64,000 nucleotides of DNA from Chinchilla lanigera (GCF_000276665.1 NW_004955473.1:1786920-1850919), one strand, 5' to 3'; shown: positions 34,364-47,414, numbered from the stretch's first letter. A program made the numbers and translations. The notes: generated by a model from the letters alone, not told the origin.

Positions 34364-36560
34364 TCTGCTCTGATTTTTACAATTTCCTTCCTCATAGTAG
34401 CTTTGGATTTGGTTGTTCTTGTTTTTTCTGGGACCTTAAGGTACATCATTAGGTTATTTGAGTTAACTGTTTTTCTGATGTGGGCATTCACCACTACAAA
34501 CTTCTCTGTTAGGGTTGCTATCGTTGTGCCCCACAGGTTCTGGTATGCTGTACTGGTATCATCACTGGATTCTAGGAAGTGTCTAATTTCTCTCTTAATT
34601 TCCACTGAGACTCATTGATTATTTAAAACAGTATCACTAATATCCATATGTATGCATACTTTTATTGTTTCTTTTGCTAAATTTCTAGTTTCATTGCACT
34701 ATGACCTGATAATGTGCATGGGGTAATTTCTGTTCTTTTGCATTTAGTTAAGCATGCTCTATGGGCTGGTACATGGCCTATTCTAGAGAGAATCCCATGT
34801 GCTGCTGAGAAGAATGCATATTCTGTTGATTTTGGGTGGGACACTGCAGTTATCTATTGAGTCCACTTATTCAATGTTTGGGTTCAAATCCAATATTTCT
34901 TTTTTTTTTGTATAGTTGATCTGTCTATTTGTGACAGTGGGGTATTGAGGTCCCTCATTACAATTGTACTGGTGTTTATCTGATTTTTCATGTCCAGTAG
35001 TATTTATGAACATGATGCATATAAGTGGTGGGCACACCGGTGTTTGATGCATATAAGTTTATAATTGTTGTCTCTTTCTGTTGAATTGTTCCCCTAACCA
35101 TTATGTCGTGACCTTCTTTTTCCTCTTCTGATCAGGTTTGGCTTGAAAACTACTATGTCTGAAATTAGAATGCTATTCCTGTTTTTTTTCTGGGTTTCTG
35201 TTGCATGGAATATTGTTTTTCAACCTTGGATTTTTAATCTGTGAATTTCTTTTTAAATTAAATGAGTTTCTTGTATAGTTCATGTCATCAAGTTTTGCTT
35301 CTTGATCAATTCTGCTTATCCATGACTTTTTATTGGGGGATTGAGACCATTCACATGGAGAGTTATTACTGAAAGATACTGATGTATTTCTGTCATTGCA
35401 TAATTTTCTCCTGCTGATTTCCTTATTCTTTTTTCCTTTTGGCTAGCTCCTCATCCTACCAGTTTTGCATTCATTCTTTTTGACTTACTGGTATTTTTGG
35501 CTTCATTCTCTCTTTCTAGGATACCCTTGAGAAATTTTGTAATGCTAGGTCAATTCTCATGAGTTTCTTGTGGTCTTCCTTGAAGTGGAAATACCTTATT
35601 TCTCCATCAATTTACAAGGAAAGTTTTGTAGGATATATAAGTCAGGCTTGGAAGTTTTTATCTTTTGGGCTTGAAACACTTCAAACTCTTCTGGCCCTAA
35701 GGTTTGTGGTGAGAAGTCTGCTGTAATTTTAGTGGTTTTACCTTTACATGTCTTTTGTTGTTTTTACCTAACAGCTTTTAAGATTTTGTTCCTGTAATGG
35801 AGCTCTTCAGTGTTACATGGTGTGGAGAGGTTCTCCCTTAGACATGGCTACTTAAGTGTCTATGTACTCACTTATTTGTATGTTTATTTATCTCCTTGTG
35901 TGTTTATTTATTTCTGTGAACAGGTTTTTAAATGCCACTTGTCCTGTTTTCTGAGTTTTCACTTATTCCACTTAGTCTTCTTTTTGTCATCTAGCAGCTG
36001 TTGGATCCATTTTTGTATTTTTTTTTGTTGCTTTTAAATTGTCTTTGAATAATTGATCTTTGAAAGCATCATTGCCTTCTAGCTCTGAAATTCTGTCCTC
36101 TCACTGTTAACTTCTACTGCCCATACTTTCAGTATAATTTTTAGTCTCTTGGATTTCTGATTGAAACCTTTTCATAGACTCTAAATCTTTGCTAAACTCA
36201 TCATTCATGTTTTGTATAATTTTGGTTAGTTCAGCTAGATTTCTTCTGAAATTACCTGGATCATATTGGTTATTGCTTCCATTATCTGTTTACTTACTTT
36301 TTGTGATCCTACTGAGTACCTCTTTGATCTGTTTTCTAACCTTCTCTGTCATCCTTTCAGGTAATTCAAGTGTATGGCTTATGTTGTTCTCCCCATTGAT
36401 GCCCCCTCAACTGGCTATGGGGGAGCTGGAAAATTTGGGAGGTATTTTTGTTGCTTTGTCTTCTCATGTACCCTATTGTTTTTATTTGTTTGCTTGTTTT
36501 GCTTTGTGCTGCAGTTTGTAGATGGTTGTAGTGCAAAGACTTTGTTGCTTTTATAGAGAT

Positions 36561-37182
36561 CTCTTCAGTTAGTCACTTTTCAGTCATGTACTTTGAGTGT
36601 GTCTAACTATAGTCCTTTGCCTTGCCCCAAGATCTGACCACCTGATTTAACTTGGGAAGGGAGGATTCATTGTAATTGGCTCAACACCAAGCTCTTTAGG
36701 AATGTACCCTAGAATTTTAAACGTCACAAAGGTAATCTGGGTGTTACTTTAAGAGAAAACCCATAAATAACAACAATTATGTGATCCCTGTAATACCAAG
36801 CAAATCAGCTACAATAGTACTGTCCAAGACAAATTGGGTATTAACATACATAAGAACAAATTATATATCACCCTTAGGCCTAAACAAGAAATCCACAGTT
36901 GTAATGTAAACATCTAGATAACCAAAGTACTGACCCACAGCTAATTTGTACTAAATGTGATGGCTATATCTCTGACAATGGTGAAAAAGAATTCAACTAT
37001 AATTGTGTAAAGTTAATTATCTAAAGACCAATAAAGCTTTATGATTATACTATTAAAGATATAGGGGGCTGGGAAATGGGGAGTGCAAGAAGAAAATTTT
37101 GAAATCTATAACTATATGATATGAAAAGTAGGAGAGAGAAGTGGGGCAAGGGATCCTACTGGGGTGTAGAAGAATGTTTATA
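36561..37182. other. Unrecognised, possibly L1 5' UTR
   Basis: Lies beyond the ORF1-like end of L1 copy B. It could be its 5' non-coding region, but I cannot confirm this. Confidence 0.35.
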
Positions 37183-37317
37183 TTTTTTTCTAATTTTTTT
37201 TTGTCTTTTTGAGATAAGGTCTTACTATGCAGTTCAGGCTGGTCTTGAACTCACTTTGCAGCCCAGGCTGACCTCAAACTCACAATGATCCTCCTTCCTC
37301 AGCTTCCCAAGTGAGAA
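37183..37317 (-). mobile_element. B1 SINE
   Basis: 'tttttgagataaggtcttac', doubled 'ggctggtcttgaactcactt' / 'ggctgacctcaaactcacaa', ends at 'cagcttcccaagtgag', so it lacks the B1 5' end. Likely duplication gaatgtttata (37172) / ggatgtttata (37318). Confidence 0.82.
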
Positions 37318-37324
37318 GGATGTT

Positions 37325-37615
37325 TATAGAATTAAATAAAAGCAATGGAAAAAAATGAGGGAAAATAAATGATAGAAGATAAAAAGGAGAAAAATGAAAC
37401 TATATGGAGAATAAAAAAAAGAAAATTGAAGGGTGATCAATTGAAAGAAAAGGAAAAATTAAAGACAATAAAGGGAAAAATAAGAAAAAGTTATTTTAAA
37501 AAGAAGCAAGTAAAAAGGACAAAGGAAAATTCCCCAAACCTAAATAAATTAGTGAAGAAGAAAGATCAAAGGAAAGGATAAAACACACATACACACTTAT
37601 TAAAAAAGAGAAATT
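37325..37615. repeat. A/G-rich low-complexity tract
   Basis: About 290 bases with almost only A and G on the plus strand (aaaaag, gaaaa units). The lysine-rich 70-codon frame in it is a composition artefact. Confidence 0.75.
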
Positions 37616-37619
37616 TCTA

Positions 37620-38690
37620 TGTGATTTTCAAAATGTGGTTTTCTTCAGAATCCACAATTTTAGGGCAGTTTCCAAATCAAGATGTGTCCCTGTTCGTACT
37701 GGTAGATAAAGAATGCCGTCAGACACCAGATTCATGCTGGATGCAGGCACCAGCAGACCGAAGATGTAAGGCAAGGACATCAATACCACAACTTTCAAAT
37801 CCAGAGCAACTCAGGCTGGACCTGGTCTCTCTGGCCATAGGAATGGGGCCTACATCACTTAACTGAAACTCCTCAGAGGGTGTCTGTGTAGTGCACTTCC
37901 TTACTGCAGTTGTCTCTCATGGTTGTTTCTCATCCAGCCACCATGGGAACAAAACACTGGGAGCCTTGAAGTGGAGCTGTGTGGTTGTTCTGAGTTCCAG
38001 GTTCAGACAACCAGCCCTTCCTCACAGTGGTGTCTGACCAAGCAGTCTTTCAAAGGATATTGCAGGCACTTGTGTTATACTCACTCACTGAGTGTTGCCT
38101 GTCAACAGCTCCTATGGCAGCAGAATCCCACAGTCACACCAAATCACAGAAGCCATTGGTCCATTCCACTGCATTTCTCCCAGAGGTCTCCTGGGAGACC
38201 CTGCATTCACTTTGTCTTTGTACTATAAATTTTCCTTTTCTAGGAGCTGCAACTCAGGAGTTGGGAAGAAAGCACTGACTGTCTCTTCCCTTCTCCACAT
38301 TGTGTTTTGACTGTTCAATTTTTCTGTGGCTTGTAATTTTCCTGTCAGATTCTTTCTGGTTGCTGGGATTCTTTCTGGTTGCTGGGATCTATGTCCTTCT
38401 TTTTTTTTTTTTCTTTCCCAGGTTGTTTTTTTTCTAGTATCTAAATTTCAAATCTCAGAGAGGCCCATTTAGTCACTCACTACTCTTTGTTTTTTGTTCT
38501 CTAGATAATGCCATCTATAGAGAAGACTAAACAGCAGAGTAGAATAAAGAAAAAGCAAGTAAGCTTGGAGCAATAAAAACATTTTCTCCTCAAAGCATGC
38601 CAATAAGAAAGTGAAAAGACAACTCACAAAATGGCAGATCAAATCATGTGCCCGGTCAAGGACTCTTGTTATCAATCATACATAAAGAAC
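37620..38690. other. Unique or unrecognised, with a 19-bp tandem duplication
   Basis: Three overlapping plus frames (37923-38310) show no domain. The 19-base unit 'attctttctggttgctggg' is exactly doubled at 38349-38386. Confidence 0.4.
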
Positions 38691-38699
38691 TCTTACAAG

Positions 38700-39790
38700 T
38701 TAATAATAATCAAAGGACAAATAATTTGATTCTACAGTGACAAAAGATATGTCACCAAAAGCATAGGTATAAAGGAAAATAAAGATAAATACGTCCACAA
38801 CAAAACTAAAAATTTTGTATATCATAAGATAGTATCAAGAGAGAAAAGACAGAAAATATACTGGGAATTAATGCTTGCAAATTATGTATCTGCTAAGGGA
38901 TTTATGACCAGAATATATAATGAACTCCTACAAATCAACAATAAAAAAATCAAACAAGCCAATTTAAAAATAAACAAAATGACTTGATAGATATTTACCC
39001 AAAAATTTACAAAAAACAATAATCACATGAAAAGATCATATATTTTCCTGACCACTAGAGAAATGTAAATCAAAATCACACACTCATTAGGATGGCAGTT
39101 ATTAAACAACATGGAATATAGCAAGTGTTGGTAAGCATGAGGAAAAATTGGAACCTTTATGCATTACTGATTGGAATCTTAAAAGCAGGTTCTCAAACAG
39201 AACATGTAGCCCAGGCTGGTCTTGAACTCATGGTGATCCTCCTGCCTCAACCTCCTCAGTGCTGGGATTACAGCTTTGTGTCACTATGCCTGGCTTCAAG
39301 TGGATATTCTGTACACCCATGTTCACAGTATCATAACTTACAATAGCCAAAATGTGGCTGCAACTCATTGATGGAAGTATAAGTACACAGCAATGTATAG
39401 ATAAATGTAGTTTATTCAAATAATGGAATATCATTTAGTCTTTAAAAAGAAGAGGATTCTGTCACATGTGCAATATGGATAAATCTTGAAGATGTGCTAA
39501 GTGAAATAACCAGTCACAAAAAGGGAAAGACTGTATGATTCCAATTATAAGATCTGTATAGAATAGCCAAAGTCTTAAAAACCAAATAAAGTTGTAAATT
39601 CTAAAGGCTGAGGGACATGAGGAGTTACCATTCAAGGGGTGCACGGTTTCAGTTTTAGAAGAAGAAAATAGGAGATGAATTGTGACGTTGGTTGCACAAC
39701 AGTAAGTGTACTTCATGACACCAAGAAGTACAGTAAAAATGTTAAAAGAATGAACAAAGTATATGAGTAGAGATCTGCCCAAGGAAAATA
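38700..39790 (+). mobile_element. L1 ORF2 3' part and 3' end
   Basis: 'aaaatatactgggaattaat', 'gcttgcaaattatgtatctg', 'gaccagaatatataatgaac', 'ctcattaggatggcagttat' and 'tcatttagtctttaaaaaga' follow ORF2 to its end. Broken by a B1 fragment. Confidence 0.8.
39190..39297 (-). mobile_element. B1 SINE fragment
   Basis: 'gcccaggctggtcttgaact', 'catggtgatcctcctgcctc', 'gtgctgggattacagctttg'. The 3' half is missing. Confidence 0.8.
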
Positions 39791-40077
39791 TGCACACGCC
39801 CGATAAACACTCAAAACCTTAGTCAACATCGTTTGTCATTAGGGAAAGGTAAATAAAAAACAGGTAACGGTGTGGTTAAAATCAGACACAGACAAAAAGA
39901 ACTGATGGCAGTGACATGGAGAAAGTGGCAACCTCAGATCTTACTGCTGAGGCTGTAAAATGGAGCATCTACTTTGAGAAACAGTCTGCAGTTTCTCACA
40001 AAGTTTAAATTAAAGCTACCAAGAGGCCTAGCAGTTCCTCTCCTTGGTATATAAATGAAAGAACTGAAAACATATAT

Positions 40078-40343
40078 CCTCAGTTACTCAGGAGGCTGAA
40101 GCAGGAGAATTGCACGTTTGAAGCCAACCTGGTTTAGCCAGATGCTGACTGAAAATAAAATTTTTAAAAGGTCTGGGGCTGCTGGGCATATAGCTCAGTG
40201 GCAGAGCGCCTGCTTGGCAAGCGCAAGGTAATGAGTTCAATTCCTGGTACAAAAAAAAAAAAAGTCTGGGGTCATAGCTCAGTGTTAGAGCCCTTTCCCA
40301 GTAGGTATGAGGCCCTGGGTTCAATCTCCATTAGTGCAAAATA
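40078..40343 (+). mobile_element. B4 SINE split by a younger ID
   Basis: B1 part 'cctcagttactcaggaggct' to 'gactgaaaataaaatt', then the ID half 'ggtctgggg' | 'tcatagctcagtgttagagc' to 'gggttcaatctccatta', interrupted by an ID. Confidence 0.8.
40179..40263 (+). mobile_element. ID SINE inserted in the ID half of a B4
   Basis: 'gctgggcatatagctcagtg', 'gcagagcgcctgcttggcaa', 'gcgcaaggtaatgagttcaa', A tail. Duplication gtctgggg at 40171-40178 and 40264-40271. Confidence 0.88.
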
Positions 40344-40909
40344 GCATAAAAGCAAACAACCCCACAAAACACCCCATATATACACACAACAACTTATGTA
40401 ATGATTTTACAGCAGATTTAATAGTAAAAACAATACGAAGCAACCTAAATGTCCATCAACTGATGAATGGGTAATCACAATATGTGCACAATATGGTACA
40501 TGCACACAATGCATTATGATTTGGCAATCAAAGCACATGAAGTACTAATATACTGTACAACAGAGATGAATGTTGAAAACTCTAGTGCTAAGTGAAAGAA
40601 GTCAGTCAAAATAGATCGTATGTCACATGATTTTATTTATGCGAAATTTTCAGTGTAGGGTACTATTAAAGTTACAAACAAACTGGTGGGTGCCAACCTA
40701 CATGTATGGGGGGATGGAGAATGACTACTAATGGCTAAAGAATTTATTTTGAGGGTGACAGAAATGTTATAAAATTCAATGGTAATGATTGTCCCACAAT
40801 ATGGTAATGTGCTAAAAGCCACTAAAATGTAGACTTTAAATGGAAAAATTTTTGTAGAAGTGACTATTATATCCTAATAAAACTTTTAATACAGCAATAG
40901 AAAATAATG

Positions 40910-41880
<971 letters not shown>

Positions 41881-41883
41881 GTC

Positions 41884-42203
41884 TTCCATTTAAGTGGTTT
41901 CTGTCCCATGGACTCAACCAACTATGGTTTGAAAATATTTTTTTTAAATCATAGCCTATACTGAATGTGTATAGACTTTTTGCTTGTTATTATGCCTTAA
42001 ACAGTACAACATAACAACTACTTACACAGCATTTGCATTATACTAGGAATTGTAAATAATGTAGAGATAATTGTGTATAGGAAGATGTGGATATGTTTCA
42101 TGCAAATACTGCACCATTTTGTGTAAGAGACTTGTACATCTATGGAATTGGTATCCACAGGGTCATGATCCAGTCCCTTGCAGATACTGAAGGACAACTA
42201 TAA
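41884..42203 (+). mobile_element. MER2-type Tigger (Tc/mariner) non-autonomous element
   Basis: 'gtcccatggactcaaccaac', 'tatggtttgaaaatattttt', 'cttacacagcatttgcatta', 'tatgcatatgcaaatactgc'-like spacing, 'gtgtaagagacttgtacatc' and 'ctgaaggacaactat' follow the MER2 layout over about 320 bases, near the family's usual length of about 345. Confidence 0.7.
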
Positions 42204-42205
42204 CT

Positions 42206-43115
42206 GTCCAATAACATATATACAGATGCATGAATGTAGCACACACACATAGATCACTTTAAATGTAGTATATGTGTATATATGCTGGACATAGTTGCTG
42301 TACGCACAGTGAAACAAAACATAACTTTATCACATGTGAAGGGAAATAATCTTTTCTCTAAATACTACTAAAGAGCTCATTCGCAAATACAAAGTCATCA
42401 TGTTTGCCAGCAGAAAAAAAGAGGATTGCTAATAGTTTATCAAGTGATTTGAATGACACAGGCTTGCCACTTCATTCTTTTTACAGAAATAGAAAATAGA
42501 GAAATGAGAGTAAGCATTGTAGCACTCAAAAAAGTAAAATTGAAAATACTGATTCCAACTGATCTAGCACCTACACGCTTGGTGTTCATCTCCTGCTCAG
42601 TACCACAATATCTTTAGCTTTGATTCTGAATGAACTTCAATGAATTATATTTTAGAGGAGTTACCAAAAAAGAAGTGGTGGCAAAGCAAAGCTGTGCACG
42701 TACGGAGGACATGGAGGAATAAATGAGCTTTGAAGAGTTTTCTTCAGAGAACTGGTACTCAGGTGCTCATGGATGAGGAAACATAGCCGACAGTTCTTGT
42801 GAGTGGATCTAAAACTAATGTTCATGCTTAATTATTAGTAGTGTTCACTGTTTGGTATTTTAAAAAGTTGTTTCTATTCTCACCTTTAAAATAACTGTAC
42901 ATTGTTTGCCTCACATAGGCAGAGGCCTTCCCAGAGACTCTCTACAGCTGTTCACTTTATGGACAAGGAAACCAAACCCCAAAATGGAGTTGGTGCCACT
43001 CATTTCATAACACAAAACTAAAACAACAGCACAAGTGAAAGAGCAACCCAATTTCCAACTCAGCATCTGTACTGCACTCTTGTTTTTCTGACAACTTTCT
43101 AAAACCCCATTAAAT
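42206..43115. other. Unique sequence
   Basis: No repeat or gene recognised. Confidence 0.4.
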
Positions 43116-43117
43116 AG

Positions 43118-43262
43118 TTTGTTTTTTTTTTAAATTTAAGAGCACACTTCGTAATCCAGGCTGGCCATGAACTTGCTCTCTAACCCAAGCTGTGGTCAAA
43201 CTTGAGATCCTCTTGCCTCAGCCTCCTGGGATTACATGCATGTTCCACCATATCCAGTTACC
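43118..43262 (-). mobile_element. B1 SINE
   Basis: T run, 'taatccaggctggccatgaa', 'ccaagctgtggtcaaacttg', 'agatcctcttgcctcagcct', 'cctgggattacatgcatgtt'. Confidence 0.8.
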
Positions 43263-43365
43263 TTTCAGTACTTTTTAACTTAAATAGTCTTGGGAAACAA
43301 TCATCGAGGTTACAGTTCCCATTGTTTTTTTACATTTGAGAAGCAGTAGAGTGAGCAAGTCAAGA

Positions 43366-43610
43366 CCCACAGGCCTCAGAGTGAAACAGTCCTGTGTTCT
43401 CTTCCTGTTTCTGGCCATTACTAGGTGCGTACCCTTGGAGAGTTTCCAAGTCTCTGAGTTTGTGTTTCTGCGTTTTTCAGTGGAATCATAGCAGGACTCC
43501 TCTGAAGGGAGGTAGAGGGAATATGGGAAGGAAAGCACATGCACATTGCAAACATAACAAGTATTGAATAAGCTGTAGAGTAGGTGCAGTCCAATGGCAA
43601 TCATCATCAC
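43366..43610 (+). mobile_element. MIR SINE
   Basis: Core 'ggccattactaggtgcgtac', 'ccttggagagtttccaagtc', 'tctgagtttgtgtttctgcg', and a 3' end like 'aacataacaagtattgaata'. The long minus frame 43275-43715 runs across it and is therefore unlikely to be a host gene. Confidence 0.65.
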
Positions 43611-43614
43611 GGTC

Positions 43615-44700
43615 ATGGGGCTGTTGAGGGCCGAGGTACACTGCTTTGCTAACAACCCTAGGGGCTGCTGGAAGGACTCGGTGTGGAGCCAGCACTTTAT
43701 GTTCTTCGAAAGCAAACTCTATTTCCCCTCAAAGCTCCCTGGCACCATGGATCTGTTGTCTGCCTGCTGTTCCTCTTCCAAGCTCCCACCCTGAAGTTCC
43801 CTGCAGCCTATTTCGTGGAAACATCCAAAACACTGCTCTTTCAAACTATGCTCTGTCCTGTTTATCCTTCCTTTCTCTCTCTCTCTTCTCAGGCCTATTG
43901 TTACCTGTATCTGTATTTCCAGTGTATATTTAACTTGCAGGCAGCCATGCCATAGTATCCAAGCCTATTTATTCTTCGTACCTTTGGGTCATGGATAGGG
44001 GAGCTGGGGTAGGAGTGCTCAGATAGGTTTGCTTTGTAGTTTATCACAGCCGTTCATGTGGCTTCAGCTGACTGCTGGAAATGATGAGTCTTCAGTGCAC
44101 AACACCCTGTAAAACAGCAGAGGGCTAGCTTCAGAGCACAACTTGCTGTTCTCTGTGGGCTTTGGAAGCATGCAGAGCGCATACCAAGATGCAAGGCCAA
44201 ATCCATGACTAGGAATATTAAGGGATCTGAAGCAGCAGCAGCAACGTAGATGAAGTACAAATTCTGTCTGAAATTTGTCTCTGACATCAACAGGAGAGAA
44301 ACACTGCAAATTGCTTTTCTGGCTGGCAAGGAGTCTAGAAATGTATATTAAAATATGTCAATAGTTTTGAAAGCAGATTTTGATTTCTTCTTGTTCACTA
44401 AAGCAGGCAGAGCAATGATAAAATGAGAATTTCCACTCCTCAGAAGCCTCTACAATAGGCTTTCATTAAATGCCTTGTTTTATGTGGTTCCTTTAGTTCC
44501 CATCGTCTGTGCCCATGCAGATCTGATAGGTCAGAGGCACTTATGGTTGTGTAAATACTAGGTGATCTTTCCTTGGCATTTCATATGTTCTTTATTTGAT
44601 GAGTGAGTGCTCTGCTGCTACTGATATTTAATTTAAGAAAAAAAAACAAACCTTTTGGAGAACCTCCAGCATGCCCACTGTATCTTTACCCCTGCCTATC
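43615..44700. other. Unique sequence
   Basis: 43615-43760 holds some CpGs and open frames on both strands but nothing that I can name; 43860-43890 is CT-rich. Confidence 0.4.
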
Positions 44701-45047
44701 TCTGCAGTTTTATTCGACAGTCACTTTGGTGGCCAGAGCTGCACTGTGGCTGTTGGGAGTGTAAAATGGTGCAGCCACTATGGGAAATGGTAAGAATGTT
44801 CCTCAAAGGATTAAAAATAGAATTTCCATGTGCTCCAGCAATCTTACATTGTAATCTCTCTTACATATATAACAAGCAGGATCTCAAAGACATATCTGCA
44901 CATTCAAGTTCATTGCACCACGATTTACAATAGTCAAGTGGTGGAAGCAACATAATGTTGATCACTGGATGAACTGATCCATTGATGAACTGGTAAACAA
45001 AAGTCAGTATATACATACAATGGAATATTATTTAGTCATTGAAAAGA

Positions 45048-45256
45048 AGGATGCTGCGTGTGGTGGTGCCAGCATGTCATTTACACACTGTGAGGGGCTT
45101 AGGCAGGAGGAATGAAAATTCAAGCCCAGCCCAGCCTGGGCAACTAAGTGATTGAGGGAGACACTCTCTCAAAATAAAATAATAAAAATAAATAAATAAA
45201 AAAAGGCTGGAATGTAAGCTCAGTGGAAATGGCCTATATTCAATCCCCAGTGCTAC
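45048..45256 (+). mobile_element. B4 SINE
   Basis: B1 half 'gctgcgtgtggtggtgccag' to 'gagacactctctcaaaataa', AAAT-rich linker, ID half 'ggctggaatgtaagctcagt' to 'attcaatccccagtgct'. Confidence 0.8.
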
Positions 45257-45298
45257 ACACACACACACACACACATGCACACACACACACATACACAG
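45254..45298. repeat. AC microsatellite
   Basis: About 20 ac units with one atgc interruption, grown at the 3' end of the B4. Confidence 0.95.
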
Positions 45299-45395
45299 AG
45301 GAAATCCTGTCACATGGCTGAACACTAAGGATAGGCTATGTAAAATAAGCCAGTCATGAATACTGGAAAATGTGGTAAATAATATTGAATGTGAA

Positions 45396-45846
45396 TGTTA
45401 TGGCTTGTATCTAGATGTCTTCCCAAAGCCTCATGCACTCATAGGTGAGGCTTTTTGGAGCTGGCTGGATCTAGAGTGTATGATATGGTATGAAGGGTGT
45501 GTGGTACTAAATTAGTCCAATGATTGGAATTAGCACATTTGGGGGTGTGGCTGAATTGATTTACTAAAGACAGAAGCCCCACCCTGGTTATGGGTGGCAC
45601 CACCATAAAGCTTGTAGCCTGGATGAGGTAAAAGGGAAAGGGAGGCTTGCTGCTTCTCTGCTTATGGCTTCCTGCCTGCCCTCCTGAACAGTTTCTCCTC
45701 TATGATGCCCCTCTGCCATGTTACTCTGACTTGGAGCCACCTGACCTAAAAAATATGAGCTACAAACTGTGAACTAAGTAAACCTTTCCTCTTCTAACTT
45801 TGGGTGCCAGGTATTTTGTCCCAGCAATGAGAAAAATGACTAAGAC
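45396..45846 (+). mobile_element. Solo MaLR-type LTR
   Basis: Starts 'tgttatggcttgtatctaga', has 'tcttcccaaagcctcatgca', 'gtaaacctttcctcttctaa', 'gtattttgtcccagcaatga' and ends 'gactaagaca'. Similar to 52470-52822 but longer and more diverged. The flanking 5 bases do not match each other. Confidence 0.8.
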
Positions 45847-45949
45847 AATAAGTAAAGTCTTTCTGTCTTTTCTCACTGTGACATTAGTTATTTCAAACAA
45901 ATTGAACTAGTTTTATTCCCATCTAATCAGAATTTAAGAAACCAGAAAT

Positions 45950-46225
45950 TGGTTATTCCTCCCCCTTGCACCCTCTCCTTTTCTTCAATGTCCCCCTTTG
46001 CTTTGTTTTTATCCGTGTTATTTTTCTCTCCCTGTATAATTTTATTCCTCCATTTTCTGATTTCTTTTGGTTTACCTCCTTTCATTTTCTTATCTATATC
46101 TCCTTCACCATCTCTCCTTTCTCTCTCCTCCTACAGTCACCTGCATCACCCTGTCATCTGCTCCCCTTTTCATTCTTATCTGTCCTTACCCCTTCCTTCT
46201 TGTGTCCTCTCCCCTCTCATCCTTT
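45950..46225. repeat. CT-rich low-complexity tract
   Basis: About 275 bases of pyrimidine-rich sequence on the plus strand (cttcctt, ctcctt, tctccc). The two 88-92 codon frames here are composition artefacts. Confidence 0.75.
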
Positions 46226-46229
46226 GAAT

Positions 46230-47295
46230 TAGGAGGCCTGTAAAGAAAACTTGAATAAGAATAAAACTACTACTGAACTGGTCCCCATTGTCTCCATGGA
46301 CCAAGACAGGGTGCCCAGGTGTTGTGCTTCCTTCTCAGTGGCAAGAAATATAAATACTATGTCCTTTACTGTGGAGGGGTTATCCTGGCTTTCCACAAAT
46401 TACTGAGTATCTAAAAAGCTCAGTGATACTACATTGTCTTTGAATCATCACTGTGTTTTTCTCCTGCCTTCTGCCTACATATCTTTTCCCACGGCCTCCA
46501 ATGTATTTATTACTTCTTGCTTTTCTGGTCCAATTAACATGATACCCACACTATAGCAGACCAATGTGATATTTTATGGAATGTCCACATCCCTTTGGAT
46601 TATATGAAGATCAGGGACTGGAAATTTAATATAGCCTTGGGGCAAGAAGATAAAAGCATGTTATTGTTTTGTCAGTTCCATGTCAGTGTGAACTGCCTCT
46701 GAGAATCTTTCCTGATAGGGTCAGAAAAAAACAGTTATTTCCTGGATCTCAGTGACCACAGGCCATAAACCAAGGTTACGTTAGTTTGCTCTAGAAAAGA
46801 TATTCTACTGGTACAGCACTTACAATTAGGACTACTACTTGGATGAGTTCAGAATAGTGTACTGTCATTCTTCAGGACCTGTCTGTATTTTTGTGATGTA
46901 GAATCTAATGAATTAAATGGTGATGTGATAGCTACAACTACATCATTTAGGTGCACCTAAAGGTGGCATAGAATGTTTGTAATCTCAGCCATTTAGAATG
47001 TTTGTAATTTGCTGTTTTTCTGAGGGTTAGAGGACAGTTTCAATAATGGATGTTGGTTTATGAAACCGAGACCTCTTCCATGTCTGCAAACAAGGGAGGG
47101 GAATACTAGCTTTTCACAGCGGGCCACTTCTGCAAGCTTAGAGGGGTCAGAGGAATCAGGGAATCGTGTCTTTATGGTACATCAACCCAAATTCACCAGC
47201 CCAGGTCTTAGGCAACTCCTTTCTACTCTGGGCTCTAACTTCAGCATATCAGACCTGCTGGAGTTAAGCATTCAACTTTCTTTAGCAGCCCACTA
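46230..47295. other. Unique sequence
   Basis: No repeat recognised. The 78-codon frame 47060-47296 has no domain that I can name. A local duplication 'tagaatgtttgtaat' occurs at 46969 and 46996. Confidence 0.4.
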
Positions 47296-47297
47296 GG

Positions 47298-47412
47298 CTT
47301 TTTTTTCTTCAGCTTTATGGAGGTATAGTTCACAACAAAATGGATATATTTAGCACTTATATAATGTTCTGATGCATTTATACATTGTGAAATGATTATC
47401 ACAAACCAGCTC
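47298..47412 (+). mobile_element. Possible old L1 fragment
   Basis: 'cagctttatggaggtatagt', 'tcacaacaaaatggatatat' resembles a common old L1M segment. Confidence 0.4.
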
Positions 47413-47414
47413 AC

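Larger units (their letters stand above)
32155..36560 (-). mobile_element. LINE-1, copy B, minus strand, rearranged
   Basis: The 3' end is near 32155. Minus-strand L1 runs 32155-32515, then is replaced by an inverted L1 piece (about 32516-32845, plus) and a duplicated ORF2 5' segment (32849-32955), and resumes at about 32956. At about 33520 it jumps from ORF2 C-terminal sequence to the RT region; copy C has about 1.3 kb between these points, so copy B has an internal deletion. RT N-terminal sequence is visible on the minus strand at 33752-34009 and the EN-RT linker at 34348-34605. ORF1-like sequence runs to about 36.5 kb. No intact ORF. Confidence 0.85.
39820..40900 (+). mobile_element. Older L1 3' end
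   Basis: 'gctgaggctgtaaaatggag', 'tgtccatcaactgatgaatg', 'gctaagtgaaagaagtcagt' mark a second, more decayed ORF2 C-terminus and 3' end, split by a B4. Confidence 0.7.
44710..45370 (+). mobile_element. L1 ORF2 C-terminus and 3' end
   Basis: 'gtaaaatggtgcagccacta', 'tgggaaatggtaagaatgtt', 'acaatggaatattatttagt', 'cattgaaaagaaggatgct', resuming after a B4 at about 45298 with 'aaatcctgtcacatggctga' and 'aaaataagccagtcatgaat'. Confidence 0.8.

Noticed and set aside
37369..37581. Lysine-rich 70-codon frame
   Set aside because: Caused by A/G-rich low-complexity DNA.
38027..38310. Three overlapping plus frames as a possible exon
   Set aside because: No domain, no splice signals that I can defend, and the position fits L1 5' non-coding sequence as well.
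40180..40260. tRNA gene (pol III box-like sequence in ID elements)
   Set aside because: tRNA-like heads of SINEs do not fold as a complete cloverleaf and carry A tails and target duplications.
43275..43715. 146-codon minus-strand frame as a possible host gene
   Set aside because: It crosses a MIR element and reaches a B1 edge; no domain or splice context supports it.
45949..46232. Hydrophobic Ser/Pro/Leu/Phe-rich frames that look like membrane proteins
   Set aside because: Caused by a CT-rich tract; two overlapping frames have the same composition.
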